A DNA stretch of 64,000 nt, from contig NZ_BJXB01000002.1 in the NCBI RefSeq assembly GCF_007990775.1, forward strand, positions 1-64,000, read 5' to 3'. The translations under genes and the position numbers were made by a program. The stretch comes from Deinococcus cellulosilyticus NBRC 106333 = KACC 11606 (GTDB lineage: Bacteria > Deinococcota > Deinococci > Deinococcales > Deinococcaceae). Below, one piece after another: positions 39,112 to 46,838 of the stretch. Below the pieces are notes generated by a model, which did no database searches, had not been told where the DNA came from, and saw only the letters and a list, made by a program, of their open reading frames with translations. Numbering within the stretch: position 1 is the first letter of the stretch; the number at the start of each line of letters is the position of its first letter.

Positions 39112-39480
39112 ATGCGCAAAGTAGATTTCAGCGCAGGTTTCACCGTGATCGAGTTGCTGATCACCATCTCAGTCATTGGGATCTTGGCAGTCATTCTGGT
39201 CCCGAATCTGCTCAGGGCATTCAAAAGTGCCCATGACTCAGAGGCAAAAGCCTACATCTATGATGCTGTGAAGTTCCAGGAAATGAGCCGAGTAGACACT
39301 GGAAATTACACGGACAAAGCAACCCTGCTTACACTGGGCCTCAGGGAGGAACCCAATCAACTCATCCTGAATGTCACAACTGCAACTGGGACGTTCTGCA
39401 TGAGTTCAACCCATCAGGGTGGCAGCGGCAAAACTTTCTATGCCACACCTGAGCTTGGAGTCACTGAAAGTGCCTGCTAG
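39112..39480 (+). CDS. type IV pilin-like protein (copy 1)
   Basis: The 122-residue prepilin has a short charged leader, the peptidase cleavage site G-F-T and the hallmark Glu5 in FTVIELL, followed by a hydrophobic helix (ITISVIGILAVILVPNLL). The globular part has two cysteines near the end (TFCMSS and ESAC) forming a possible D-loop, and shares KFQEM, GGSGKTFYATP and the final ITE/VTE-C with copy 2. The ATG at 39112 follows AAGGAG. Its leader has Val and Ser at places where pilins are usually less polar. Compared with copy 2 it has diverged more from consensus, so it may be a minor pilin. Confidence 0.88.
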   Translation: MRKVDFSAGFTVIELLITISVIGILAVILVPNLLRAFKSAHDSEAKAYIYDAVKFQEMSRVDTGNYTDKATLLTLGLREEPNQLILNVTTATGTFCMSSTHQGGSGKTFYATPELGVTESAC

Positions 39481-39592
39481 AGGCCATCCAGCAACTCGCT
39501 TTTTGATGAGAATTCAAGGGTCAGCAGAGACGCCTGTGATCTTGTAAGATTTCTGAAAGACTTCATCCATTACCCTGAGATCGTTAAGGAAT

Positions 39593-39623
39593 TTCTCATC
39601 CCTTAGCAGCAATTCACCCGCTC
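39593..39623. repeat. conserved upstream element of pilin gene 2
   Basis: This is the second copy of the 31-bp element described for 39023-39053, with four or so substitutions. Confidence 0.7.
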
Positions 39624-39670
39624 CTGAGTTGTTATTTCATGCCTTTTCTCAGGGGCACAAGGAGTTACAC

Positions 39671-40048
39671 ATGCGCAAAGGTCAAGCCAACGCTGGTTTC
39701 ACCCTCATCGAGCTGCTCATCGTCATCGCCATCATCGGCATTCTGGCCGCCGTGCTGATTCCCAACCTGCTGGGTGCACGTAAGCGTTCCAACGACGTGG
39801 TCGCCAAATCCTACCTGAACGACGCTGTCAAGTTCCAGGAAATCACCCAGGTGGACGACAGCACCTACACCAACAGCGAGACCACTCTGGTTTCCAAAGG
39901 TCTGAAATCTGAGCCTGCCCAGGTCAGTCTGGTCGTCGTTTCCGGCAACACCAACACCTACTGCATGAGTGCAACCCACGGTGGCGGCAGCGGCAAGACC
40001 TTCTATGCCACCCCTGCCAGCGGCATCACTGAAATTGCCTGCAGCTGA
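39671..40048 (+). CDS. pilA: type IV major pilin-like protein (copy 2)
   Basis: The 125-residue prepilin has leader MRKGQANAG, a cut site before FTLIELLIVIAIIGILAAVLIP (residues 10-31) with Glu5, and a C-terminal disulfide pair in YCMSATHGGG and IACS. GC content and codon use are typical of highly expressed genes here, and it fits the consensus best, so it is the likelier major pilin. AAGGAG lies upstream. It is about 190 bases after copy 1, each with its own upstream element, so they are separate transcription units. pilA is used as a descriptive name. Confidence 0.9.
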   Translation: MRKGQANAGFTLIELLIVIAIIGILAAVLIPNLLGARKRSNDVVAKSYLNDAVKFQEITQVDDSTYTNSETTLVSKGLKSEPAQVSLVVVSGNTNTYCMSATHGGGSGKTFYATPASGITEIACS

Positions 40049-40090
40049 TCCCAGAACAGCACTTGCAGTTTTATCGTAAAATACCTAGCA

Positions 40091-40127
40091 GCGTAATGGA
40101 TCTTGAGATCCATTACGCTTTATTTTG
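40091..40127 (+). terminator. terminator between pilin and ligase genes
   Basis: A perfect 12-bp stem (40091-40102 with 40107-40118) with loop TTGA is followed by TTTATTTTG. It lies only 24 bases before the start of the first ligase-like gene, so it could also attenuate expression of that gene from the pilin promoter. Confidence 0.85.
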
Positions 40128-40141
40128 TGTTTAGGAGACAT

Positions 40142-41566
40142 ATGCTTCAAAAGAGAAGTTCTGGTGGCCATGTCATCGTGTTTGTATTCTTTTTGCTTTT
40201 TCCGCTCATCATTTTGCCACAAAGTTTGATTCCTGATCCCTGGGCCGATGGTAAATTTTTCATCATGCTTGCTACCGCCTTGTTTTTTGCGACACAGATC
40301 AAGCTTTCAGACTTCAAGACTCCATTCTTTCTACTGATCATAGTCCAACTTATTCTTTATTCGATTTCCTGTATCATCTCTTCTCAGGAAAGCTTTATAT
40401 ATTTGTTTGGACTAAACAATAGAGAGGACGGGATTATATATAACACAACACTTTCCATTTTTGTGATGGGGATTTATTCATATTTTTTGCGCAACAAAAT
40501 AAATGAACAAAATATATATTTACCGCTTACCATTGTGTTTTCAATGGAGTTCATATATTTTGTTTTACGATTATACAATATTGATATCGTTGCATTGTTT
40601 TTGACGGGTGGAGGGCGGTTTCCTGATTTTGTTGGTACGTTTGGTAATTATGGTATCTTTGCATATTTTACCATCCTCTGTTACATTATTTTTCTGGTTA
40701 AATTCTTTACTGGTGATCGACGATTTATTGCACCTCTGTTTCTTTCTGTGCTTATAATAGTTTTCACTTACAATAGAACAATTATTGCATCGTTTCTATT
40801 GGCAAATATCGTATTTGTGGTTTTTTACAACAAGAAATGGTGGTTCTTGTTGGCCATAGCCGCATTGGTGGCAATTTTGGTGCCTGTCCGTAATTTTTTT
40901 CCAGCCAACAACAACTTGAGTACAGGGAATCGGTCCATCGTTTCTTCGTCTACCCTTCAAACTCGGCTGGCCTACTGGGGTATGGCCCTCGATATCGCAC
41001 AAAAAACACCCTTTCAGCCATTACTTGGGCTTGGCAACACGGGCATGATCCTGGGTCAGATAAGATACATTGACACTGAAAGAATTGCCAGGGCTTACCT
41101 GCTTGAAGAAAACATCAATGAAGAATTGGTGGACTGGGAGAAGAAACCTTCTGAGAGTGGTATTGAGGCTTTAGGGGTCTTATACATAACAACCAAAACA
41201 GCCAGCGGTCAAAATCTGACTAGATTCTTTAAGTACAACACGGATAGAGCTCATAACTTTTTTCTGGACAAAACCGTCGCAGGCGGTCTTGTATATGCAA
41301 TTATTCTCTCTATTATCATATTTTATCCCATTGTTTATTTTAGACGATTAAAACATGATCTACTGTATTTAGTGTACTTCCTGTGGACAGTTGCGACTTT
41401 TGCTTTCTACATGTTTTGGTTTCCTTTTTTACAAACTGAACCTATATTTATGATCGTCGTTGCAATTGGTTGGGCAAAGATGCAAAAAACCAAAGAGGCA
41501 AGGATACATCTCTTAGATAGTACGGGTAACCAGAAAATTGCTTCAGAAGGGCCACAAAATGAATAG
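40142..41566 (+). CDS. O-antigen ligase / pilin oligosaccharyltransferase-like membrane protein (copy 1)
   Basis: This 474-residue protein has about ten to twelve membrane segments and a large loop of about 110 residues between the last helices (about 270-385), as in WaaL, PglL/TfpO and Wzy proteins. LGLGNTGMILGQIRY sits at the start of the loop. Such enzymes transfer a lipid-linked glycan to an acceptor in the periplasm. Its position right after two pilin genes suggests pilin glycosylation, by analogy to TfpO of Pseudomonas. The ATG at 40142 follows TAGGAG; an upstream ATG at 40103 lies in the terminator hairpin. It is strongly AT-rich compared with the chromosome, a sign of transfer. Confidence 0.75.
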   Translation: MLQKRSSGGHVIVFVFFLLFPLIILPQSLIPDPWADGKFFIMLATALFFATQIKLSDFKTPFFLLIIVQLILYSISCIISSQESFIYLFGLNNREDGIIYNTTLSIFVMGIYSYFLRNKINEQNIYLPLTIVFSMEFIYFVLRLYNIDIVALFLTGGGRFPDFVGTFGNYGIFAYFTILCYIIFLVKFFTGDRRFIAPLFLSVLIIVFTYNRTIIASFLLANIVFVVFYNKKWWFLLAIAALVAILVPVRNFFPANNNLSTGNRSIVSSSTLQTRLAYWGMALDIAQKTPFQPLLGLGNTGMILGQIRYIDTERIARAYLLEENINEELVDWEKKPSESGIEALGVLYITTKTASGQNLTRFFKYNTDRAHNFFLDKTVAGGLVYAIILSIIIFYPIVYFRRLKHDLLYLVYFLWTVATFAFYMFWFPFLQTEPIFMIVVAIGWAKMQKTKEARIHLLDSTGNQKIASEGPQNE

Positions 41567-42941
41567 AAGTATTGGTGATTGGGGCAAAGTTGCCATTGCT
41601 GGATTTTTCTTGCTTTTTCCTCTAATTGTTCTACCTAACACAATTACCAATTTTATTTGGAGTGAAGGGAAAATAATATTATTAGTGTTAATAGCTTTAC
41701 TTTTTGCGTTAATGACAAGATTTAAAGGATTAACACCACTATTTGCTATATTGCTATCAGCTCAATTGTTATTTTTTGCATTATCCTGCTTTATGAGTGG
41801 ATCGGGGATTTATTTTTCATTTTTTGGTGTAAACGGAAGAGACGATGGATTATTTTATCAAACATTTCTCTTTATTTTTTCCCTGGGTTTATTTTCCTAC
41901 GCCAGCAGAAAATCTGATGTCATCATTGAAACTATCTACAAAGCTTCTATTCCCGTTCTCTTTATTCAGATTCTCTTAGTGGTCCTAAAGGTATTTAACC
42001 TAGATGTAGTGGCAATATATGCCCATGGAGAAACCGCCAAGTTTAATGATTATACTGGAACCATAGGAAATTATGGAGCATTGTCGTATTTAATTATGAT
42101 TTTTTACTGTTTATACATTTCTCGTTATCTACAATATAAGTCTAGATTTGATTTATTTTTGATAATCATAGCTATATTGTTCATAGGTTTCCTGTCAAAC
42201 AGAACTACTTTTGCAGCCGTTATCCTGATCAATTTGTTGCTATTGGTGAAGTATCGATGGATAATGATTCCCCTTGCTCTAAGTGCCCTTTTGTTCGTCT
42301 GGACACCTCTGGGTGGCTTGAAGGTTTTCAAGTCAACCAATGGTGCTCTGGAGAGAACCGTTAAGTCTTCTGCAACTTTAAAGTACAGATTGACCTACTG
42401 GGCTCTTGCCGCTGATGTTTTTCAAAAAACCCCACTTCAACCCTGGCTGGGTCTGGGCAATGATGGTTTCACTCTTGGCCAGGTGAGGTATGGAGACACA
42501 AACGCAATTGTCAGGGCTCAACTGGAAGAAGATGGCATCAAAGGCAAAATCACAAAAGTACAAAAATTACCTTCCAGCAGCAAGATTGAAACCCTGTCTT
42601 CACTGGTAGTGACGACACAAGCCGAAGACAAAAAAACAAATATTCTATATAGCTATCTAATAGATAAAGTTCACAACAATTATTTGGACATGATCATGAG
42701 AGGAGGCGTCATCTACATGATCATCAACGTACTGATACTGGTTTTACCACTGCTCAAAATTATAAAACAAAAGGATTTTGTCTCCAATTCCGCTTCTCTG
42801 GCGATCATATCAACCCTGGCTTATTATGTTTTCTGGTTTCCCTTCTCAAGCGTTGAGCCTCTGTTCTATGTCTTTGTGGTGCTTGCCTGGGCCAGAGCCT
42901 ATCCAATTTCCCCTCTTGTTGATCTACACAAAAGCAAGTAA
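41559..42941 (+). CDS. O-antigen ligase / pilin oligosaccharyltransferase-like membrane protein (copy 2)
   Basis: This 460-residue protein is a paralogue of the preceding gene: same length, helix pattern and loop position. It shares FLLFPLIVLP near the start, a TGTIGNYG segment in mid-protein, YWALAADVFQKTP and LGLGNDGFTLGQVRYGDT before the loop, and the ending YYVFWFPFSSVEPLF. The loop again carries Lys/Glu-rich sequence. The ATG overlaps the previous frame by 8 bases, and AGAAGGG precedes it, so the pair is co-translated. It is equally AT-rich. Two copies may serve two acceptors or glycans. The gene ends ten bases before a perfect palindrome. Confidence 0.75.
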   Translation: MNRSIGDWGKVAIAGFFLLFPLIVLPNTITNFIWSEGKIILLVLIALLFALMTRFKGLTPLFAILLSAQLLFFALSCFMSGSGIYFSFFGVNGRDDGLFYQTFLFIFSLGLFSYASRKSDVIIETIYKASIPVLFIQILLVVLKVFNLDVVAIYAHGETAKFNDYTGTIGNYGALSYLIMIFYCLYISRYLQYKSRFDLFLIIIAILFIGFLSNRTTFAAVILINLLLLVKYRWIMIPLALSALLFVWTPLGGLKVFKSTNGALERTVKSSATLKYRLTYWALAADVFQKTPLQPWLGLGNDGFTLGQVRYGDTNAIVRAQLEEDGIKGKITKVQKLPSSSKIETLSSLVVTTQAEDKKTNILYSYLIDKVHNNYLDMIMRGGVIYMIINVLILVLPLLKIIKQKDFVSNSASLAIISTLAYYVFWFPFSSVEPLFYVFVVLAWARAYPISPLVDLHKSK

Positions 42942-42950
42942 ACCTCCTCT

Positions 42951-42996
42951 ATTGATGTTCGCCGAAAGAACTGCAGTTCTTTCGGCGAACATCAAT
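42951..42996. repeat. perfect 46-bp palindrome
   Basis: The 23-base arm 42951-42973 is followed immediately by its exact complement 42974-42996, with CTGCAG at the centre. There is no T-run. A decayed relative lies at 38687-38730, on the other side of the pilin/ligase genes. It may be a small mobile repeat, a replication or recombination signal, or an RNA processing hairpin. Confidence 0.85.
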
Positions 42997-43014
42997 ACGC
43001 CATAGACCAAATCA

Positions 43015-43054
43015 TGGAGGGGACCCTGGCTTTCAAGGGCCAGGGTCCCCTCCA
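43015..43054. terminator. strong hairpin between convergent genes
   Basis: A 16-bp perfect stem (43015-43030 with 43039-43054) with an 8-base loop sits just after the stop of the beta-galactosidase gene (minus strand), in tandem with the 46-bp palindrome. Confidence 0.78.
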
Positions 43055-43066
43055 CAAGGTTGAGTC

Positions 43067-45016
43067 TTACGGCAGCATCTCAACGCTCACAGCAGGCATC
43101 CGCGTTCCCAGCACGTCCACACCATAGGCATTGAAGTTCTGCACCAGCATCTTGCCTGATCTTCTGGACACCCGAATGCCTTCAGGGACATCCAGAACAG
43201 AAACTCTGGCTTCAGCAAGTGCCTCTCTCAAAAGGTCGTAAACAAGTCCAGGACTGTGTGCTCCAATGGTCAGCACATTCCCTTTGCGCATCACTGCACA
43301 TACACCTGCCAGTGGTCCAGATTCATAGACATGCACTGGTGTGGCATCTTCACACTGGTACCCCTCTGCCCACAAGGTCACATCGTACTGGTCCACCTTT
43401 TCTCGCAAGCCTGGGCGGAGGGAATCAAAATTTCTCAATTTTCCACCCACCAGATCTGCCAGAGTTCCGAACTGTCCTGTTTCAGGGGTACGGCCTGAAG
43501 CAGTACGGTAAGCTGTTCTTGGACCAAAAATCAGCAGAGCATGCTCAGTGGCTTTCCTGAGGGCCTCCATGGTCTCCTCTGTCATCAAGGTGAGGGCTGG
43601 AGCCACAATCAGGGCGTACTTTGACAGGTCTGAACTGGGATGAACCACATCCACATCCACACCCAGACTGCGCAGGGTGGAGTAATACAGCATCACCTGA
43701 CGCCAGTAACTGAGGTCCTGGTTGTGTTTTTGCTGGTCCCAGATCCACAGGGATTCGTAGTCGTGAAGCAGGGCCACCTGCGCAGGAACATCTCCTGCCG
43801 GAAAATCTGAAAGAGAAAGGGCCTTCACCTCGTCAAAACCCCGGTCTGGAGTTTCATCGTGGCGCAAAAGCCCTGAGTGCATCACCTCCTGGGCCATGGT
43901 TGCTGCACGCCAGCGAAAGTAAGACACGGTGTCTGCACCATGTGCCCATGCCTGGGCTGTCCACAATTTCACTGCACCATCTGCAGGAAGAGGATTGTAC
44001 GGAGCCCAGTTGACCTGACCGCATTGCTGCTCCATCACCCAGAAAGGCAGTGGATGGCCACCCTGGTAAGCTTTGAGGCCACGGTAAAGGTCATGGTTGA
44101 AGCTGATCAGGTCAGGATGGCCGGTGCGGGCATACTTCTGCTTGACTTCATCACTTTCCCAGCTGGCAAAGAATTCCAGCATCCCGGTGGGGTATGCATC
44201 CCAGCTGACAAAATCCAGGCATTTTGACACTTCATAATGGTCAAAATCTGAGAAGAAGATCATGAAGTTGTGGGTGATGAAGCGCCCTGGAGAGCATTCC
44301 CGGAGAATGCTGACCTGTTCTTCCTGAAAGGTCCTGATCATGTCAGAAGCAAATCGGCAATAATCCAGCACATGGCTCGGGTTCGGTTCAGTCACGGTCA
44401 GGTTGGGAAGCCCGATCTGGTCAAAGCCTGAGTAGGTCTGACTCCAGAACACATTGCCCCACGCTTCATTAAGCTGGTCAATGCTTTCGTACCGAGACTG
44501 CAGCCACATTGGAAATGCAGCCTGACTGGCAGGTCCGTAACTGCGGGTGGTGTCGTGGCAACCGAACTCATTGTCTGTCTGCCACCCAGCAACCCCGGGA
44601 TGTTGCCCATAGCGCTCAGCCATGGCACGGGTGATGCGTCTGGAATGCTCACGGTAAACCTCAGAGGCGAAATCGTAGTGTCTGCGAGATCCAAAGGCCC
44701 GGACCTTCCCCTGCGCATCCCAGGCCAGAATTTCGGGATGCTTGCGAATCAGCCAGGCTGGAGGGGTGGCTGTGGGTGTGCAAAGGACCACTTTCAATCC
44801 TTCCCGGTGCAGGACTTCGACAGCCTCATCGAGCCAGGTCCAGTTGTATTCCCCTTCTGTGGGCTCCATCAGGGCCCAGGCAAATTCTGCAATCCGCACA
44901 TAGGTCAGGCCCAGTTCTTTCTGTTGCTGGGCGTAGATTTCCCAGCGATCACGTGGAACATGCTCAGGATAGTCGCAGACGCCCAGGGTCAAATGGGGAT
45001 GGTGTTGTTCTGTCAT
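43067..45016 (-). CDS. beta-galactosidase, glycoside hydrolase family 42
   Basis: This cytosolic enzyme (649 residues) cleaves beta-galactosides. The N-terminal (beta/alpha)8 barrel has the acid/base Glu150 in WQTDNEFGC and the nucleophile Glu329 in WVMEQQCGQVNWA, spaced as in GH42. A trimerisation domain (about 400-590) and a C-terminal beta-sandwich (about 595-649) follow. It is the last gene of a transport operon; the stop of the preceding permease is eight bases upstream. With no signal peptide, it acts on a disaccharide or oligosaccharide brought in by the neighbouring ABC system. Confidence 0.93.
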   Translation of the reverse strand: MTEQHHPHLTLGVCDYPEHVPRDRWEIYAQQQKELGLTYVRIAEFAWALMEPTEGEYNWTWLDEAVEVLHREGLKVVLCTPTATPPAWLIRKHPEILAWDAQGKVRAFGSRRHYDFASEVYREHSRRITRAMAERYGQHPGVAGWQTDNEFGCHDTTRSYGPASQAAFPMWLQSRYESIDQLNEAWGNVFWSQTYSGFDQIGLPNLTVTEPNPSHVLDYCRFASDMIRTFQEEQVSILRECSPGRFITHNFMIFFSDFDHYEVSKCLDFVSWDAYPTGMLEFFASWESDEVKQKYARTGHPDLISFNHDLYRGLKAYQGGHPLPFWVMEQQCGQVNWAPYNPLPADGAVKLWTAQAWAHGADTVSYFRWRAATMAQEVMHSGLLRHDETPDRGFDEVKALSLSDFPAGDVPAQVALLHDYESLWIWDQQKHNQDLSYWRQVMLYYSTLRSLGVDVDVVHPSSDLSKYALIVAPALTLMTEETMEALRKATEHALLIFGPRTAYRTASGRTPETGQFGTLADLVGGKLRNFDSLRPGLREKVDQYDVTLWAEGYQCEDATPVHVYESGPLAGVCAVMRKGNVLTIGAHSPGLVYDLLREALAEARVSVLDVPEGIRVSRRSGKMLVQNFNAYGVDVLGTRMPAVSVEMLP

Positions 45017-45024
45017 CGTTTCAA

Positions 45025-45897
45025 TTATCCTTTAACCGAGCCACCCGCAACACCTGCAATGATCTGGCGCTGGGCAATCACAAAGAGGATCAGGAAAGGA
45101 ACGGTGGACAGTGCGGTACCCATCATGATGCCCCCCCATGACACGCGGGTCAGGCCCACCAGGGTCCCTAAGGCCACCGGAATGGTGTAGGCATCCTTGT
45201 TGTTCAGCACCAGAAGAGGCCACAGGTAATCGTTCCAGCTCGACAGAAACAACAGAATGGCGAGGGCTGCAAGGGCTGGACGCACCACAGGCAGGGCAAT
45301 TTGCCAGAACACCCGCCACTCACTGGCTCCATCAATCCGGGCTGCGTTGAGCAGATCCGTGTGCACGATCAAAAACGCCTGTCGCATGTAGAAAATCCCA
45401 ACGGTGTTTGCCAGGGTAGGCAAAATCACGGCCCAGTAAGTGTTGGTCAGGTGGAAGTTGCGGGCCATCAGGATGTACTGCGGGATGATCGTCACGAACA
45501 CTGGAATCGCCAATGTCGCCAGGATCACCCCGAACCAGAAGTTCTTGCCCCAGAATTCGTACTTGGTGAACGCGAATCCTGCCATGCTGGTCAGCATCAG
45601 GCTGACCACGGTGTACAGCACCGCAATGATGATGGAGTTGCCCATCGCCCGCAGGAAGTTGGTGTCGGCCTGCAGGTTCTTGAAGTTGTTGACCGCTTCA
45701 CTGCCAAACCATAAGGCTCCGGAGTAGATCCCGTTGTCCGGGTGGGTGGCGTACACCAGCATCAGGTACAACGGGGCCAGAAACAAAAGCGCACCAATGG
45801 TCATGAACACGTGCAGCAGCAGGGACTGCACACTTTCTGCAGCTTTGTGGTTCTGGTTTTCTTTGGCCTGGGTGTGGGTCTGGGTGGGTGTGGTCAT
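45025..45897 (-). CDS. sugar ABC transporter permease (MalG type)
   Basis: This 290-residue inner-membrane protein has six transmembrane segments and the EAA motif NAARIDGASEWRVFWQIALP (about residues 194-213), where the ATPase docks. It is the MalG/CUT1 type. The ATG at 45897 follows GGGAGGG; an upstream open frame is antisense noise. It overlaps the other permease by 4 bp (ATGA). The N-terminus has a short polar tail rich in Thr, Gln and His. Confidence 0.9.
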   Translation of the reverse strand: MTTPTQTHTQAKENQNHKAAESVQSLLLHVFMTIGALLFLAPLYLMLVYATHPDNGIYSGALWFGSEAVNNFKNLQADTNFLRAMGNSIIIAVLYTVVSLMLTSMAGFAFTKYEFWGKNFWFGVILATLAIPVFVTIIPQYILMARNFHLTNTYWAVILPTLANTVGIFYMRQAFLIVHTDLLNAARIDGASEWRVFWQIALPVVRPALAALAILLFLSSWNDYLWPLLVLNNKDAYTIPVALGTLVGLTRVSWGGIMMGTALSTVPFLILFVIAQRQIIAGVAGGSVKG

Positions 45898-46757
45898 GTG
45901 TTGTCCCTCCCGAGGAGGCGGAGTTGAATCCAGCTCACGAAGGCGCCCAGGATGGCAACCGCGTAAGCAATGGAACTGGCGTAGCCGAAGTTGAAGCTTC
46001 TGAAGCCTTGCTGGTACAGGTAGGTGCCCAGTGTCATGGTGGCATTCCCCGGTCCACCAGCAGTGATCAGGGCAGACTCGGTGAACAGCTGAAGCGTCCC
46101 AAACACCGACAGCACCATGCAGAACAGGATGCTTGGACGCATCAGGGGCAAGGTGATTCTCCAGAAGGTGGTCCACTTGGAGGCACCATCAATTGCAGCA
46201 GCCTCGTACACGTCTTTGGAAATGGATTGCAGGCCAGCGAGGAGGATGATGGCGTTGTATCCGGTCCAGCGCCAGGTGATGGCCAGCATGATCACAATGA
46301 GGGCTGGTGTGCCCTGGTTGAGCCAGTCCACGGAAGGCAGGCCCAGGGCGTTCAGGCCGTGGTTCACTGCACCGTACTGGGTGTTGAAAATCAGGCGGAA
46401 GATCGCCGAGTAAGCAGTGGTCCCCACCACCAGGGGAGCAAAAAACGCAAAACGGTAAAACCCCTTGGCCTTCAGCATCTGTGAATTCATGGCAATGGCC
46501 AGACTGATGGCGAGAGCCAGCATGAAGGGCACCTGAATCGCCAGAATGATCAGGGTGTTCTTCAGGGCGGTCATGAAAAAGGGATCTGCGAAAAGTCGAG
46601 TCCAGTTTGTGGTGCTGAATGCAAACCCCAGAATGCGGGAGTCGTCAAAAGAATCGATGAGGCTTTGAACCAGCGGATAAGCCCAGAACAGCAGGAAAAT
46701 CAGCAGGTAGGGCAACAGAAAACCATACGGGACCAGGTTCTGCCTGAGTCGAAGCAT
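45894..46757 (-). CDS. sugar ABC transporter permease (MalF type)
   Basis: This 287-residue protein has six transmembrane segments and an EAA motif (EAAAIDGASKWTTFWRITLP, about 190-209). It forms the membrane pore with the MalG-type subunit. Its start has GGAGG upstream. It follows the binding-protein gene after an 81-base gap carrying a hairpin, and overlaps the next permease by 4 bp. No ABC ATPase gene is present in the locus, so a shared MsmK-type ATPase elsewhere must energise it. Confidence 0.9.
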   Translation of the reverse strand: MLRLRQNLVPYGFLLPYLLIFLLFWAYPLVQSLIDSFDDSRILGFAFSTTNWTRLFADPFFMTALKNTLIILAIQVPFMLALAISLAIAMNSQMLKAKGFYRFAFFAPLVVGTTAYSAIFRLIFNTQYGAVNHGLNALGLPSVDWLNQGTPALIVIMLAITWRWTGYNAIILLAGLQSISKDVYEAAAIDGASKWTTFWRITLPLMRPSILFCMVLSVFGTLQLFTESALITAGGPGNATMTLGTYLYQQGFRSFNFGYASSIAYAVAILGAFVSWIQLRLLGRDNT

Positions 46758-46778
46758 GGGGGTCCTCCTTCGGGCAAG

Positions 46779-46807
46779 TGCACCCGTAACAGTGCATTAC
46801 GGGTGCA
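46779..46807. promoter_or_regulatory. intercistronic stem-loop between binding-protein and permease genes
   Basis: An 11-bp perfect stem (46779-46789 with 46797-46807) with a 7-base loop lies in the gap after the binding-protein stop. There is no T-run downstream on the minus strand. Such hairpins in mal-type operons stabilise the binding-protein mRNA so that it is made in excess over the permeases. Confidence 0.7.
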
Positions 46808-46838
46808 AAAAGGGTCGGTCAATTCCTGAGATCAGGAC

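Noticed and set aside
42951..42996. 46-bp palindrome as a simple intrinsic terminator
   Set aside because: It lacks a T-run on both strands, has no loop, and has a relative at a site with no gene end.
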